64,000 bases of DNA from contig NZXX01000001.1 in assembly GCA_002702065.1 (NCBI GenBank), forward strand, positions 1,860,001-1,924,000, read 5' to 3'. Below are positions 8,236 through 17,859 of this stretch, piece by piece (within the stretch, counting starts at the first letter, position 1; each line of letters begins with the position of its first letter). The translations under genes and the position numbers were made by a program. The DNA is from Anaerolineaceae bacterium. Its GTDB lineage: Bacteria; Chloroflexota; Anaerolineae; Aggregatilineales; Phototrophicaceae. The notes under the pieces were generated by a model that was not told the DNA's origin, made no database searches, and saw only the letters and a program-made list of their open reading frames with translations.

Positions 8236-9111
8236 ATGGCAGAGCAAGTTTCCGAATATCTTCAAGAAACCCGGCTGGGCACAAAGTCGCGTTTTCGGCT
8301 CAGCGGCATCGTGTTGACCGTGCTCTTTGTCGTTTTAGCCATTATTTTTATCTTCCCGCTGTACTGGATGGTGATCAGTTCGTTGCGGCCTGAGGGGCGC
8401 ATTTTTGTTGATGCATTTGAGCTGTTTCCATCTGAACTATCGCTGGACAGCTATCACAACCTGTTTGCGGAAGAACCGTTTGGGCGCTGGATCCTCAACT
8501 CGATTGTGCAGACGGGCGGCTTTGCGATGATGGCGCTCTTTCTGTGTACCACCGGCGGCTATGCGCTGGCGAAGTTCAAGTTCCGGTTTCGGAATGTGCT
8601 GTTTATGCTGATTCTTGTTTCCCAGATGATACCCTTTCATCTGTTGATTGTGTCCTTGTTTTTGATGATTATTCAGTTCGGCATGGTCGAGACGTATTGG
8701 GGGGCGATTATCCCGTTGGCCGCCTCGCCAATAGGCATTTTCTTTGTCCGGCAGTATATGCTGTCCATTGATGATGAAATGCTGAATGCGGCGCGGGTTG
8801 ATGGGGCGAATGAGTATCAGATATTTTTAACGGTCGTTTTGCCCAATGCGCGCCCGGCCATCGCGACCTTGTTTATCCTGTTCTCATTGGAATACTGGAA
8901 CAATCTGCTGTGGCCGCTGATTGTCTTTCGTCAGGCGGAGAATATGCCGCTGGCTGTGGGCATCACACGGCTGGTGAATCAGTATCAGCAATCTTATGAT
9001 CTGGTGATGGCCGGTTCCACGCTGGCGACGCTGCCGATCATTATCCTGTTTCTGTTCCTGCGGCGGCAGGTGATGGAAGGTCTCGCTTCGACTGGCACAG
9101 GCATGAAATAA
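8236..9111 (+). CDS. CUT1 sugar ABC permease (MalG-type), arabinan operon
   Basis: 291 residues with an N-terminal tail, then six membrane helices. The EAA-type loop reads NAARVDGANEYQIFLTVVLP, and the family-typical FPLYWMVISSLRP follows helix 1. It forms the inner-membrane channel with the preceding permease. Its stop is separated from the GH43 start by one base, so the hydrolase belongs to the same operon. Confidence 0.85.
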   Translation: MAEQVSEYLQETRLGTKSRFRLSGIVLTVLFVVLAIIFIFPLYWMVISSLRPEGRIFVDAFELFPSELSLDSYHNLFAEEPFGRWILNSIVQTGGFAMMALFLCTTGGYALAKFKFRFRNVLFMLILVSQMIPFHLLIVSLFLMIIQFGMVETYWGAIIPLAASPIGIFFVRQYMLSIDDEMLNAARVDGANEYQIFLTVVLPNARPAIATLFILFSLEYWNNLLWPLIVFRQAENMPLAVGITRLVNQYQQSYDLVMAGSTLATLPIIILFLFLRRQVMEGLASTGTGMK

Positions 9112-9112
9112 C

Positions 9113-10111
9113 ATGCGGTTCAGCCGACGGCAATTTCTGCGTTCGACCCTGCTGCTGCTCGGTTATCGGGGTGGCAGTAATGCACTCGTTTTGCCTCAAC
9201 CGGACGATGACCTGACCGGTCATATTCGCCCGGTCCATGATCCGTGCATTATCAGGGCTGGCGGCACCTATTATCTGTTCTGCACCGGGCCTGGTATTCC
9301 CATTCGGACATCAACCGATCTCATTCACTGGGAACTGCGGGGTGATGTCTTCGACCGTTTGCCGTCCTGGGCTGTCGAACAGGTGCCCGGCACGGAAGGA
9401 TTCTGGGCGCCGGATATTTCCTACTTTAATGACCGCTATCACCTGTACTATTCCATATCGACCTTTGGCAGCAATCGCTCGCGTATTGGCCTTGCGACCA
9501 CGCCGACCCTTGACCCAGCCGCAGACGATTACCAGTGGGTCGACCATGGACTCGTCATTGCATCTGAGCACAGCGACGATTGGAACGCAATTGATGCAAA
9601 TCTGTTCATGGATGAAGATGGCTCTGTGTGGCTGCTGTACGGCAGTTTTTGGAGCGGCATCAAAATGCGTCGGCTGGATTATGCAACGGGCATGCTGTCG
9701 GCAGACGATACCACGCTGTATGATCTGGCAACCCGAACTGAAAATTCCGGTTCGGTCGAAGCACCCTTTCTTATCCGCCGGGGCGATTATTACTATCTGT
9801 TTGTTTCATTCGATTTTTGCTGTCGGGGCTATGGCAGCACGTATCGGGTCATGGTGGGGCGGGCCGACGCCGTGACTGGGCCTTATGTTGATCGAGAAGG
9901 TGTGGCGATGTTGCGCGGTGGCGGCACGCAAGTCACCTTTGCCACACCGCGCTGGCGTGGGCCGGGGCATAATGCCATCCTTCAGGAAGGTGACGAAACG
10001 TGGATTGTTTACCACAGCTATGACACAACCTACAACAGTATTCCGACGCTGCGGATTCAGCTGCTGGTCTGGGATGACGATGGATGGCCGTCTATTCCGG
10101 AAGACTCATGA
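9113..10111 (+). CDS. GH43 endo-arabinanase-like hydrolase with Tat-like leader
   Basis: 332 residues. A five-bladed propeller of the GH43 endo-alpha-1,5-L-arabinanase type: catalytic base D43 (VHDPCI), pKa modulator D161 (NAIDANLF) and acid E216 (GSVEAPF). The N-terminus RFSRRQFLRSTLLLLG resembles a twin-arginine leader, although the hydrophobic stretch is short. It would cut arabinan outside the cytoplasm and feed the importer and GH51. Its 3' end overlaps the convergent kinase gene by six bases, and no terminator is visible between them. Confidence 0.85.
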   Translation: MRFSRRQFLRSTLLLLGYRGGSNALVLPQPDDDLTGHIRPVHDPCIIRAGGTYYLFCTGPGIPIRTSTDLIHWELRGDVFDRLPSWAVEQVPGTEGFWAPDISYFNDRYHLYYSISTFGSNRSRIGLATTPTLDPAADDYQWVDHGLVIASEHSDDWNAIDANLFMDEDGSVWLLYGSFWSGIKMRRLDYATGMLSADDTTLYDLATRTENSGSVEAPFLIRRGDYYYLFVSFDFCCRGYGSTYRVMVGRADAVTGPYVDREGVAMLRGGGTQVTFATPRWRGPGHNAILQEGDETWIVYHSYDTTYNSIPTLRIQLLVWDDDGWPSIPEDS

Positions 10112-11038
10112 GGTTTCAAGATACGTGAATAACTCCTCGCGTGTTGGTGATGTCGAGTAGCCACCGTGCCCCCGCAGCGACAGCCCGCCTGCGATGTTCC
10201 CCCATTGCAGGCACGTTTCGATCGCATTGCCTTCCAAAAATGCAGATAGAAATCCGGCATTAAATACGTCACCCGCGCCGGTCGTATCGACGACCGGCTC
10301 AATTTTGATGGCGGGGGCATGGGCATAGTGCCCGTTGACCCAGGCATGTACGCCATTGCGGCCATCCTTGATGATCAGGTGGGGCACCAGCTCACGCAGG
10401 ATGCCGGCGGCGGCTTCGAGCGATGTGGTGCCGGTCAGGCGTTGGGCCTCGCTGACATTCGGCATGAACAGATCCAGGCCGGAGACAATCGATTTGACCA
10501 GTGGCGAGTCCAGCGTTTGTTCCCGGTGCTGGCAGTCCATGGATACGCGGATGCCGCGCTGGTGGCACGCCTGAATCAAATCCGGCATTTGCTCTACGAT
10601 ATGCAAGCCTGTGAAGTGCAGATGGCGAAAAGGTGTCGTTTCCAGTGCTTCATAGACACGTGGTAATAAATCCGGTACCGGGTCGACATACGTCACAAAA
10701 GCACGATCATCCGTGTAGGACAGGGCAACGGTAACGCGCTTGAGTGGGCGATCAACAAACTTCATTAGAGATAAATCGATGCCTTCTGCGCGGGCGGTAT
10801 TTGCAGTGAACTGGCTAAAAAAGTCGTTACCGAGCGTGCTGAGCCAGCCCACGCGCGTATTTAACCGGGCCAGCGCCCCGACCGTGTTCATGATGCCGCC
10901 CGGGATAACGGTCAGGTCTTTGGTAAACAGCTCTGTGCCGAGCGTCGGAAAACCCGGGATTCCGCTAAAAATAATGTCGCAGAAATAATGTCCGGGAATC
11001 AGAATGTCGTACGGTTCTACGTCCACGCGCCAACCCAC
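10106..11038 (-). CDS. PfkB-family carbohydrate kinase
   Basis: 310 residues. PfkB/ribokinase fold: the GG motif (VIPGGIMNT, 45-52) and the second signature DTTGAGDVFNAGF (251-263) with D257 as catalytic base. Members phosphorylate sugars such as ribose, fructose, 2-keto-3-deoxygluconate or nucleosides; the substrate is not readable here. It starts, probably at a GTG, inside the last 22 bases of the GH4 gene, so translation is coupled. Context suggests it phosphorylates the sugar freed by the GH4 enzyme. Confidence 0.8.
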   Translation of the reverse strand: MGWRVDVEPYDILIPGHYFCDIIFSGIPGFPTLGTELFTKDLTVIPGGIMNTVGALARLNTRVGWLSTLGNDFFSQFTANTARAEGIDLSLMKFVDRPLKRVTVALSYTDDRAFVTYVDPVPDLLPRVYEALETTPFRHLHFTGLHIVEQMPDLIQACHQRGIRVSMDCQHREQTLDSPLVKSIVSGLDLFMPNVSEAQRLTGTTSLEAAAGILRELVPHLIIKDGRNGVHAWVNGHYAHAPAIKIEPVVDTTGAGDVFNAGFLSAFLEGNAIETCLQWGNIAGGLSLRGHGGYSTSPTREELFTYLETS

Positions 11039-12387
11039 TCCTGGTGTGCGTCAATAAATGCGTCGACAAGTTTTTCGGCCAGTGGATAGGAACCGACCAG
11101 TGGGTGAACGGTCAGAGCCTGAGCAGCCAGCGCACGTGATTTCTGACGGATGGCCTGCGACGCGTAACGCTCGTACTGCTTGACATCCTGCATCAATTGC
11201 AACTGGTGGTCGGGGATGTCGCCAACTTGAATAGGGTGCACCCCATCCCCTTTGACCCAACAGGCGACCTCGATAATGTCATCATCGCGCATACCGTTTA
11301 TGGAGCCATTATTGGGCACATTCAGGCCCGTGTAGCGCGGGTTGTCCGTCGCAATGGCTTCGATGCAGCCCAGTGCGACAGCCGCATAGCCTTCGTCGTC
11401 ATCGCCCACCGCTTTCATCTGGACACGGTCAGCGCCACCGCGGGCGTGGGCCATATACGACTTGCTGCGGCGGTCCATGATGTCGCGATAGATCGCCAAC
11501 CGCTGATCGATCGTATCCGCTTGCTTAAGCTGTTCAAGCATGTCACTGGTGAGGCGCAGCACTTCTTCGCCACGCGATTCCGATTTGTTCATCAACGAAT
11601 GCAGCACTTCATCACGGTGATAGAAGTAGTGCAGATACTCATTCATGAAGGTCCCCTGCCAGTCGCGCAGGCCGGGCGCGAACATCTGCATGTGGGTTTT
11701 CTGGATAAAAGCGGGGTCTTTCAGAAGCGGTGGGAGAACCTCTTCACCGTTGCTGCCATCCGGCTCTGCGTCGATTTTGACGCTGCGAGTCCAGGACAGA
11801 TGATTCAGGCCGTAGACTTCGTGCTGGAGGCGGCTCATGGGAATCTCCATGAACCGGCTGACCGCATGCTGGGCTTTGTTGGCACTGTCGCAGATGCCGA
11901 TTATTCGCTGGATTCCGGCATCGTGCAGCACCTGTGCAACGAGACCAGCCGGATTGGTGAAGTTAAAGACCCAGGCCCCCGGCTTTGCGAGTTGATCCAC
12001 CAGGCGGGCATAGTCGAGAATAGCCGGTGCGCTGCGCATCGCCATGGCGAAACCTGCTGCGCCGGTTGTCTCCTGTCCAAGCACGCCGTGACTAAAGCAG
12101 ATTCGCTCATCAACTGCCCGGCCCCGTTCATAACCAGGACGAATAGAGGTGATGACATGATCGGCGTCCGTAACCGCTTCGCGAGCATCGGTGGTTAGAA
12201 TAATCTCGAACGACGCGCCAGCTTCTTCGGCCATTGCCCGGCACAAACCGCCAATGAGTTCCAGCTTTTCGGGCTGAATATCCATCAACCAGAGTTCTTT
12301 CAGGCCAAGATTTTGTGTGCGACGGACCAGTGTAGGGATGAGGCGGGGGGTTCGGACACTGCCACCCCCGATTATGGTGAGTTTCAT
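11017..12387 (-). CDS. GH4 NAD-dependent glycosidase (alpha-galactosidase / 6-phospho-glycosidase type)
   Basis: 456 residues. GH4 enzymes use NAD+ and Mn2+ in a redox-assisted hydrolysis. The dinucleotide loop IIGGGSVRTPRL opens the protein at residue 5. FNFTNPAGLV, GICDSANKAQ (metal-binding Cys) and YGLNHLSW (metal-binding Asn/His) are present. The gene order GH4-kinase suggests catabolism of an imported glycoside or glycoside phosphate. The frame extends 26 codons upstream, but the ATG at 12387 begins the conserved nucleotide-binding strand. Confidence 0.85.
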   Translation of the reverse strand: MKLTIIGGGSVRTPRLIPTLVRRTQNLGLKELWLMDIQPEKLELIGGLCRAMAEEAGASFEIILTTDAREAVTDADHVITSIRPGYERGRAVDERICFSHGVLGQETTGAAGFAMAMRSAPAILDYARLVDQLAKPGAWVFNFTNPAGLVAQVLHDAGIQRIIGICDSANKAQHAVSRFMEIPMSRLQHEVYGLNHLSWTRSVKIDAEPDGSNGEEVLPPLLKDPAFIQKTHMQMFAPGLRDWQGTFMNEYLHYFYHRDEVLHSLMNKSESRGEEVLRLTSDMLEQLKQADTIDQRLAIYRDIMDRRSKSYMAHARGGADRVQMKAVGDDDEGYAAVALGCIEAIATDNPRYTGLNVPNNGSINGMRDDDIIEVACWVKGDGVHPIQVGDIPDHQLQLMQDVKQYERYASQAIRQKSRALAAQALTVHPLVGSYPLAEKLVDAFIDAHQEWVGAWT

Positions 12388-12460
12388 GAGGATGTATTCC
12401 CACAGTGATAACACGTGATTAATTGTAACACAGTGCTGATGCGGGTACACGAAAATTAAG

Positions 12461-12488
12461 GTCACTGATTGACCGTGTTATTAGTGAC
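12461..12488. promoter_or_regulatory. Operator-like inverted repeat between divergent operons
   Basis: Nine-base arms GTCACTGAT (12461-12469) and ATTAGTGAC (12480-12488) match as an inverted repeat at 8 of 9 positions with a 10-bp gap. It lies between the GH4 operon and the amidohydrolase operon, 74 bases upstream of the GH4 ATG and about 40 bases upstream of the opposite promoter. A dimeric regulator site is the likely meaning; no cognate regulator is next to it. Confidence 0.35.
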
Positions 12489-12529
12489 TTTTTCTAAAAT
12501 AAAGCCCCATTAATAGTGGCAGAAATAAA

Positions 12530-12559
12530 TTGGGCGAGTGTTCATTCTGTGGGTATAAT
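12530..12559 (+). promoter_or_regulatory. Promoter for the amidohydrolase/importer operon
   Basis: TTGGGC at 12530-12535, an 18-bp spacer and a perfect TATAAT at 12554-12559, 36 bases before the ATG at 12596. Confidence 0.45.
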
Positions 12560-12595
12560 CAGAAAAATCTTTATTCATATATTCTGAGATTCCTC

Positions 12596-13549
12596 ATGTA
12601 TCTGGACCTCGAAATCATCGACTTTCACACCCATTTTCCAACCAAGAGGCCCTGGTTTGCCGGGATGGCACCAGACCCCAGAGCAGAGTACGCGCGGCGG
12701 CGCGGCGAACGTCGGGCGGCAATCGCACGCGAACAGTCGATGGCCTATAGCAGAGACTGGCGACTGGCCTGGGATTTTGAACCGCCGGAAAGTAACCCAC
12801 CGGATGATGAGACTCAGGCGGACCGTTGGGCGGATGAGGTGGACCGCTATGGACTGCGCGCCGTTGGCTTCGTGACTGGTGGTGGGAACGACCATCTGGC
12901 AAGCATGATTGCCCGGCACCCGGATAAATTTATCGGCTTTGCCCATCATTATCCGTTTGCCGATGACGCGGCTGATGAGCTGAAACGGGCCGTTACTGAA
13001 CTGGGCATGAAGGGCTATAAATTGCTGGCGCCCATGCTCGACCGTCCCATTGAAGACGAAGCCGCTTACCCGGTCTGGGAGATGTGTGCCGAACTGGATA
13101 TCCCGGTGCTGGTGCATTTCGGTATCCAGGGTGGTGGCGGTGGCATCGGCTGGCACGAGAACATCAACCCGCTCAAACTGCACAATGTGGCGAAAGACTT
13201 TCCGGAAGTGACGTTCGTTATCCCGCACTTTGGGTGCGCCTGGATTCGGGAAACGCTTCAACTCTGTTGGGCGTGCCGCAATGTCTCGATCGACACGTCC
13301 GGGTCGAACCAATGGGTGCGGTGGGTCGATGGCGACTGGACCGTGAAAAAACTCTTTCGTAAGTACTTGGAAACCATTGGGGCAGAGCGGATTATCTTCG
13401 GCACAGACTCCAGCTACTTTCCGCGAGGGTTTGCTATTCGCTATTTGCAGGATCAGATTCGGGATTGTCGTGAACTGGGTGTTCATCCAGAGCACTTACA
13501 GATGATTTTTGCCGGCAACGCTGCTCGTTTATTCAAGCTGGACCTGTGA
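12596..13549 (+). CDS. Amidohydrolase 2-family metal-dependent hydrolase or lactonase
   Basis: 317 residues. TIM-barrel amidohydrolase: DFHTHFP (metal ligands H11 and H13), VLVHFG (His near residue 175), VIPHFGCAW and the terminal FGTDSSYFP (catalytic Asp). Relatives are sugar lactonases, 2-pyrone-4,6-dicarboxylate hydrolases and non-oxidative decarboxylases. Being first in an operon with sugar transport, Gfo/Idh and lactonase genes favours hydrolysis of a sugar lactone. The ATG at 12596 lies 36 bases after the -10 element; the open frame further upstream would include the promoter. Confidence 0.75.
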   Translation: MYLDLEIIDFHTHFPTKRPWFAGMAPDPRAEYARRRGERRAAIAREQSMAYSRDWRLAWDFEPPESNPPDDETQADRWADEVDRYGLRAVGFVTGGGNDHLASMIARHPDKFIGFAHHYPFADDAADELKRAVTELGMKGYKLLAPMLDRPIEDEAAYPVWEMCAELDIPVLVHFGIQGGGGGIGWHENINPLKLHNVAKDFPEVTFVIPHFGCAWIRETLQLCWACRNVSIDTSGSNQWVRWVDGDWTVKKLFRKYLETIGAERIIFGTDSSYFPRGFAIRYLQDQIRDCRELGVHPEHLQMIFAGNAARLFKLDL

Positions 13550-13651
13550 GTAAATGAACCGCCGTATACATCTGGGAGGTGGTGGAAGCGATCCATGTTA
13601 TAACGTTGAGCAACAAGCCCGTTTAGCCGATTGTCAACGAGGAGTTTCGAA

Positions 13652-14953
13652 ATGCAAAAGATCAAAATAACGACCTTCTTGACTCTGCTGCTGCTGATTG
13701 TGCTGACCATTGGCGTCCAGGCGCAGGATGATGTCGTTACGATTGAGTACTGGCAGTACACGTTTGAACCGCGCAGCATCGCAATGGATATGCTGATCGA
13801 GCAGTTTGAAGCCGAGAATCCCGATATCGACGTCATTCATAATGCCGATATTGCTTATGAGAATTTCCGTGATGAAATAGCTGCGTCGGCCCCGGCGGGT
13901 GTCGGTCCTGATGTGGTCACGCTGTTTTATGGCTGGATTCCAGCGTTTGTCGACGCAGAATATCTGATCCCGCTGCCGCAGGACGAATTCCCGCACGACA
14001 TGATTGAAAGCTCGTTCTCACCGATGGTGGCAGAATCCAAATTCCTGGATGAATATTGGGCGCTGCCGACTGCGGTCCGTTCGCTGGCCCTGTTCTATAA
14101 CAAAGACCTGTTCACCGAAGCAGGTCTCGACCCAGAGTCACCACCGACTACCACCGAAGAATTTCTGGAAATGGCCCAGCAATTGACCCAATACGATGGT
14201 AATGGGACGGGCATCGAGAATCTGACGAAAATGGGCTACGCTGCCGAGATGACGGGGCAGGCCCACCACTGGTTCCGCGAAGTGCTGATAAGGCAGTATG
14301 GCGGTGTGCCCTACAGTGACGACAACCGCGAAGTGCTCTGGAACAGCCCGGAAGGTTGCGAAGCCTTCAGCTATCTCGCCAGTTTTGAAACAGAATTCAA
14401 CACCGGGACGAGCGATGGCTTCCTCTACGAAAATGCAACCGACGCCTTTATCAATGGCGATCTGGCTCTGCACATCGACGGGTCGTTCCGTGTGGGGACG
14501 CTGGCGAACAACGCACCTGACCTGAATTATGGTGTTGCGGAGCTGCCCGCTGGACCGAATGGCGAGAAACATACCTTCGGTTCGTACTGGACACATGGTA
14601 TCACGCGGCAGGCCGCTGCTGATGACGCCAAACTGGAAGCCTCGATTCGTTTCCTGAAATTCATTACCTCGCCGGAAGCCGGTACCCTGTGGGTGAATGA
14701 AGTTGGCGAACTCCCGGCACAACTGGAAGCCGCCTCTGACCCCGAACTGCTGTCGGACCCGATCCTTGGTCCGTTTGCCGCAGGCCTGGAATATGCTCAC
14801 GCGACATTCTTTGTCGATGAGACCGCCCAGCGCCAGCACCTGATTGATGCGTATGACCAGATTCGGCTGGGTGGTGTTGATCCTTGCGAAGCGCTGAATG
14901 AGGCGGCTGCGCTGGAACAATCACTGCTGGATGATTTCTGGGCAAACCATTAA
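13652..14953 (+). CDS. ABC sugar-binding protein (family 1, CUT1 type), second importer
   Basis: 433 residues. Sec leader with a hydrophobic core ending VQAQD (cleavage near residue 25), then a type I binding-protein fold with FEAENPDIDV and WALPTAVRSLALFYNKD motifs. The ATG at 13652 follows GAGGAG. The sugar is unknown; neighbours (PIG-L, Gfo/Idh, lactonase) suggest an N-acetylated or oxidisable sugar. A strong stem-loop starts 26 nt after the stop. Confidence 0.85.
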   Translation: MQKIKITTFLTLLLLIVLTIGVQAQDDVVTIEYWQYTFEPRSIAMDMLIEQFEAENPDIDVIHNADIAYENFRDEIAASAPAGVGPDVVTLFYGWIPAFVDAEYLIPLPQDEFPHDMIESSFSPMVAESKFLDEYWALPTAVRSLALFYNKDLFTEAGLDPESPPTTTEEFLEMAQQLTQYDGNGTGIENLTKMGYAAEMTGQAHHWFREVLIRQYGGVPYSDDNREVLWNSPEGCEAFSYLASFETEFNTGTSDGFLYENATDAFINGDLALHIDGSFRVGTLANNAPDLNYGVAELPAGPNGEKHTFGSYWTHGITRQAAADDAKLEASIRFLKFITSPEAGTLWVNEVGELPAQLEAASDPELLSDPILGPFAAGLEYAHATFFVDETAQRQHLIDAYDQIRLGGVDPCEALNEAAALEQSLLDDFWANH

Positions 14954-14978
14954 TACGATTTGACCTCTCTGATGGATG

Positions 14979-15008
14979 CTGCGCCGGGGCAGTAGGTATC
15001 CGGCGCAG
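14979..15008 (+). terminator. Stem-loop between binding-protein and permease genes
   Basis: Perfect 9-bp GC-rich stem (CTGCGCCGG 14979-14987, CCGGCGCAG 15000-15008) with a 12-base loop, then TGTTTATCC. It starts 26 nt after the binding-protein stop. A partial terminator or 3' stabiliser of the abundant binding-protein mRNA is likely. Confidence 0.65.
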
Positions 15009-15077
15009 TGTTTATCCAATGATTCTGGACGACAGTTTGGTGCGATTTTCATCAGCGGTTAGTTTCTAGGGGCAAAT

Positions 15078-16037
15078 ATGGCAGGTGTGACATATGAGGC
15101 TGCGAACGATCAATCCCCCGGCGGGCGTGGTCGTTTTCAGATGACTCTGGCACGACAAAAGGTAATGTGGGCCTATATCTTTCTGGCGGTTCCGCTGCTG
15201 TTTTTTCTCGCCATTCGCATATATCCCACATTTTTTGCCTTTGGAATGAGTCTCTATAATTACAACCCCCTTGCGGCGGACCAGCAGTTTGTCGGCGCAG
15301 CCAATTACGAAAAGTTGTGGGCGGAGCTAAACAATTCTGGCTCAGTCACACAGGCCGCGTTTATCAATACGGCGCACTACATTATTGCCGGGATGCCGCT
15401 TCAGCTGATCGTGGGTTTGTTGATTGCACTGATGCTGAATGAAATCCGGTTCATGAGTACGCTTTACCGGGTTGCCTTCTTTCTGCCATTTGTCACATCA
15501 ACCATTGCCATTTCCTGGGTGTTTCGCTGGTTGTATCAGCCGCGCATCGGGTTCTTTAACGTGGTCTTGCAGACCTTTTCGCTGCCGCAGCAGCCCTTCC
15601 TGCGCAGCCCGGACCAGGCCTTGTATGCGATTATGGCGGTGGTGATCTGGCAGGGGTTGGGGTTTGTGGTGGTAATTTTCCTGGCAGGTCTCAAGCAGAT
15701 TCCCAGAACCTATTATGAAGCGGCGGAAGTGGACGGCGCCAGCCGGTGGCAGACATTCTGGAATATCACGCTGCCGCTGCTGAATCCCAGCATAGTTTAT
15801 CTGGTGGTCTTGCAGACCATTAGCTTCCTGCGCATGTTTGCGCCGGTGCTGGCGATGACCAATCAGGGCGATGGTGGCCCGCTGAATTCGACCACGACGG
15901 TGGTGTTACGCGTTTATCGCGAGGCATTCCAGCGCCTGAACATGGGGTACGCATCAACGCTGACTGTGGCCCTGTTCGTGATTATTCTGGTTATAACGGT
16001 TATCCAGCTTCGGTTGACGACCCGCCGCATTGAGTAG
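15078..16037 (+). CDS. CUT1 sugar ABC permease (MalF-type), second importer
   Basis: 319 residues with an N-terminal cytoplasmic tail of about 25 residues and six predicted membrane helices. The ATPase-docking loop is EAAEVDGASRWQTFWNITLP. It is followed 19 bases later by its partner permease. A TAGGGG sequence precedes the ATG at 15078. Confidence 0.85.
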   Translation: MAGVTYEAANDQSPGGRGRFQMTLARQKVMWAYIFLAVPLLFFLAIRIYPTFFAFGMSLYNYNPLAADQQFVGAANYEKLWAELNNSGSVTQAAFINTAHYIIAGMPLQLIVGLLIALMLNEIRFMSTLYRVAFFLPFVTSTIAISWVFRWLYQPRIGFFNVVLQTFSLPQQPFLRSPDQALYAIMAVVIWQGLGFVVVIFLAGLKQIPRTYYEAAEVDGASRWQTFWNITLPLLNPSIVYLVVLQTISFLRMFAPVLAMTNQGDGGPLNSTTTVVLRVYREAFQRLNMGYASTLTVALFVIILVITVIQLRLTTRRIE

Positions 16038-16056
16038 GTGAAAAGGTTCGGTCACT

Positions 16057-16953
16057 ATGGGTACTTATCAACAGCCTCAGGTAACGTTTGCAGATCAACC
16101 AACCAGCACCAGCGTGGGCCGTTCGTTTTCCGACTGGCCGTACAAACTTGTTTCATATGTCTTTCTCACGCTGATCGCTGTTACGATGGTAACGCCGTTT
16201 GTCTGGATGATTTCTACTTCGTTTAAAGGGGCAACCGAAATTCGTCAGCCGAACTTTTTCCCTCAGAATGCTATTCTGGATAATTACGAGGAAGTGCTGC
16301 TGGAAACGGAACTGCCGCGCTGGTATGTCAACTCCATTGTGGTGGCTGTCATCAGCACGATCAGCGTCGCCTTTTTCGACTCGCTGACGGGTTACGTATT
16401 CGCCAAATATCAGTTTCCCGGCAAGCGATTCATCTTCATCCTGTTCCTCAGTTCGCTGATGGTGCCGACAGAGATGTTAATTATTCCCTGGTACATTATG
16501 TCGGTGCATCCGCCGATTGGTCCAACGTGGGTGGACACGTACTGGGGCATTGCGTTTCCGGGCATGATTACCGCAGCGGGTATCTTCCTGATGCGGCAGT
16601 TTATGCAGGGCGTGCCGGACGAACTGCTGGATGCCGGGCGCATCGATGGCGTACACGAATTTGGTTTGTTCTGGCGCATCGCCGTACCGCTCAGCTTACC
16701 GGCAATCGGGGCGCTTTGTATCTTTAACTTCCTGGGTAACTGGAATGCGTTTATCTGGCCACTCATCGTGACATCTGACCGGGCTATGATGACGCTGCCC
16801 GTTGGTTTGCAGTTTTTCTCCAGCGAAGCCGGGGCAGACTGGCATCTGATCATGACCGGTGCGTCGCTTTCGGTGGTGCCGCTGCTGGCTATTGTCATTT
16901 TTTTCCAGCGTTATATCATCGAAGGCATTACCTTAACCGGCTTGAAAGGGTAG
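16057..16953 (+). CDS. CUT1 sugar ABC permease (MalG-type), second importer
   Basis: 298 residues and six membrane helices. MVTPFVWMISTSFKG follows helix 1, and the EAA-type loop reads DAGRIDGVHEFGLFWRIAVP. It completes the channel with the preceding permease. No ATPase is encoded in the operon, so a shared MsiK-like ATPase elsewhere is implied. Confidence 0.85.
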   Translation: MGTYQQPQVTFADQPTSTSVGRSFSDWPYKLVSYVFLTLIAVTMVTPFVWMISTSFKGATEIRQPNFFPQNAILDNYEEVLLETELPRWYVNSIVVAVISTISVAFFDSLTGYVFAKYQFPGKRFIFILFLSSLMVPTEMLIIPWYIMSVHPPIGPTWVDTYWGIAFPGMITAAGIFLMRQFMQGVPDELLDAGRIDGVHEFGLFWRIAVPLSLPAIGALCIFNFLGNWNAFIWPLIVTSDRAMMTLPVGLQFFSSEAGADWHLIMTGASLSVVPLLAIVIFFQRYIIEGITLTGLKG

Positions 16954-17021
16954 GCCAGCCCACCAACACAAGGCTTCTACGATCTCTTTCATTGGCCGGA
17001 CTCCTGTGGAGATATATACAC

Positions 17022-17744
17022 ATGAATGTACTAGCAATCGGTGCGCACGGCGACGATATTGAAGTTCAGTGCGGAGGCACGCTGGCCAAGTATGCGGCAC
17101 GCGGCGATAAGGTTTTTATGTGCGTTGTTACAGATGGGCGTGGCCGTCCAAAAGGCGACCCGGACCAGATTGCGGAAGTACGTCGGCAGGAATCGCTGGC
17201 ATCGGCCCGTGTCATTGGCGCCGAACTGGTTTGGATGGGTATCCCTGATGGTGGATTGAAGGTTACTGACGAGACTCTGGCGCAGTTTGTTGAGGTGATT
17301 CGCGAGACAAAGCCCAATGTCATCATCACCCACCCACAGGAAGATTATCACCCGGACCACCGCTACACCAATCAGCTTGTCCTCGATGCGGCGCAGCTGG
17401 CACGTGTGCGCAATTTCCCCTCGGACCTGCCGCCCTATCGCGAGACGCTGCCGATCGCTTTTATGGATGGCGTTCTGGGCCTCAGTTTTCTGCCAGAAGA
17501 GTGGGTTGATATCTCGGATTATTACGAGAAAAAAGCCGAAATGCTGAGCCAGCACGTCAGCCAGATGATGCCGGATACCTACGATCCGAACTTTGTCATC
17601 CCGTCGCGCGACCAGAACCCGTTCCTGCGCATGATTGAAGTGCAAAGTGGGTTTCGGGGGATGCAGTGTGGCGCGCGCTACGGCGAAGCCTTTATCTGGT
17701 GGCGCTCATTGAATCGTGTTGTGCCTTACCGCGTGCTGCCCTGA
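17022..17744 (+). CDS. PIG-L family zinc deacetylase
   Basis: 240 residues of the LmbE/PIG-L family, which removes N-acetyl groups from amino sugars or related conjugates. The N-terminal zinc motif reads AHGDDIE (residues 8-14, with Gly where most members have Pro), and HPDHRYT near residue 107 supplies the second metal ligand. No signal peptide, so cytoplasmic. The ATG at 17022 has GTGGAG upstream. Its place between importer genes and a Gfo/Idh oxidoreductase suggests deacetylation of an imported amino sugar. Confidence 0.85.
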   Translation: MNVLAIGAHGDDIEVQCGGTLAKYAARGDKVFMCVVTDGRGRPKGDPDQIAEVRRQESLASARVIGAELVWMGIPDGGLKVTDETLAQFVEVIRETKPNVIITHPQEDYHPDHRYTNQLVLDAAQLARVRNFPSDLPPYRETLPIAFMDGVLGLSFLPEEWVDISDYYEKKAEMLSQHVSQMMPDTYDPNFVIPSRDQNPFLRMIEVQSGFRGMQCGARYGEAFIWWRSLNRVVPYRVLP

Positions 17745-17859
17745 ACCATTTATTTTGATCGAAATCCAATTTGCTGGCGTTGTCCCCTCCGAGACGCTAG
17801 AGTTATGCTGCTGCCCGGTGACGCAGCCACATAAATTTATTGACGTCTAAGGATTCTTG

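Noticed and set aside
11197..12198. Long plus-strand open frame inside the GH4 gene
   Set aside because: It is antisense to a clear GH4 gene, has no recognisable domain or ribosome binding site, and has the composition of a shadow frame.
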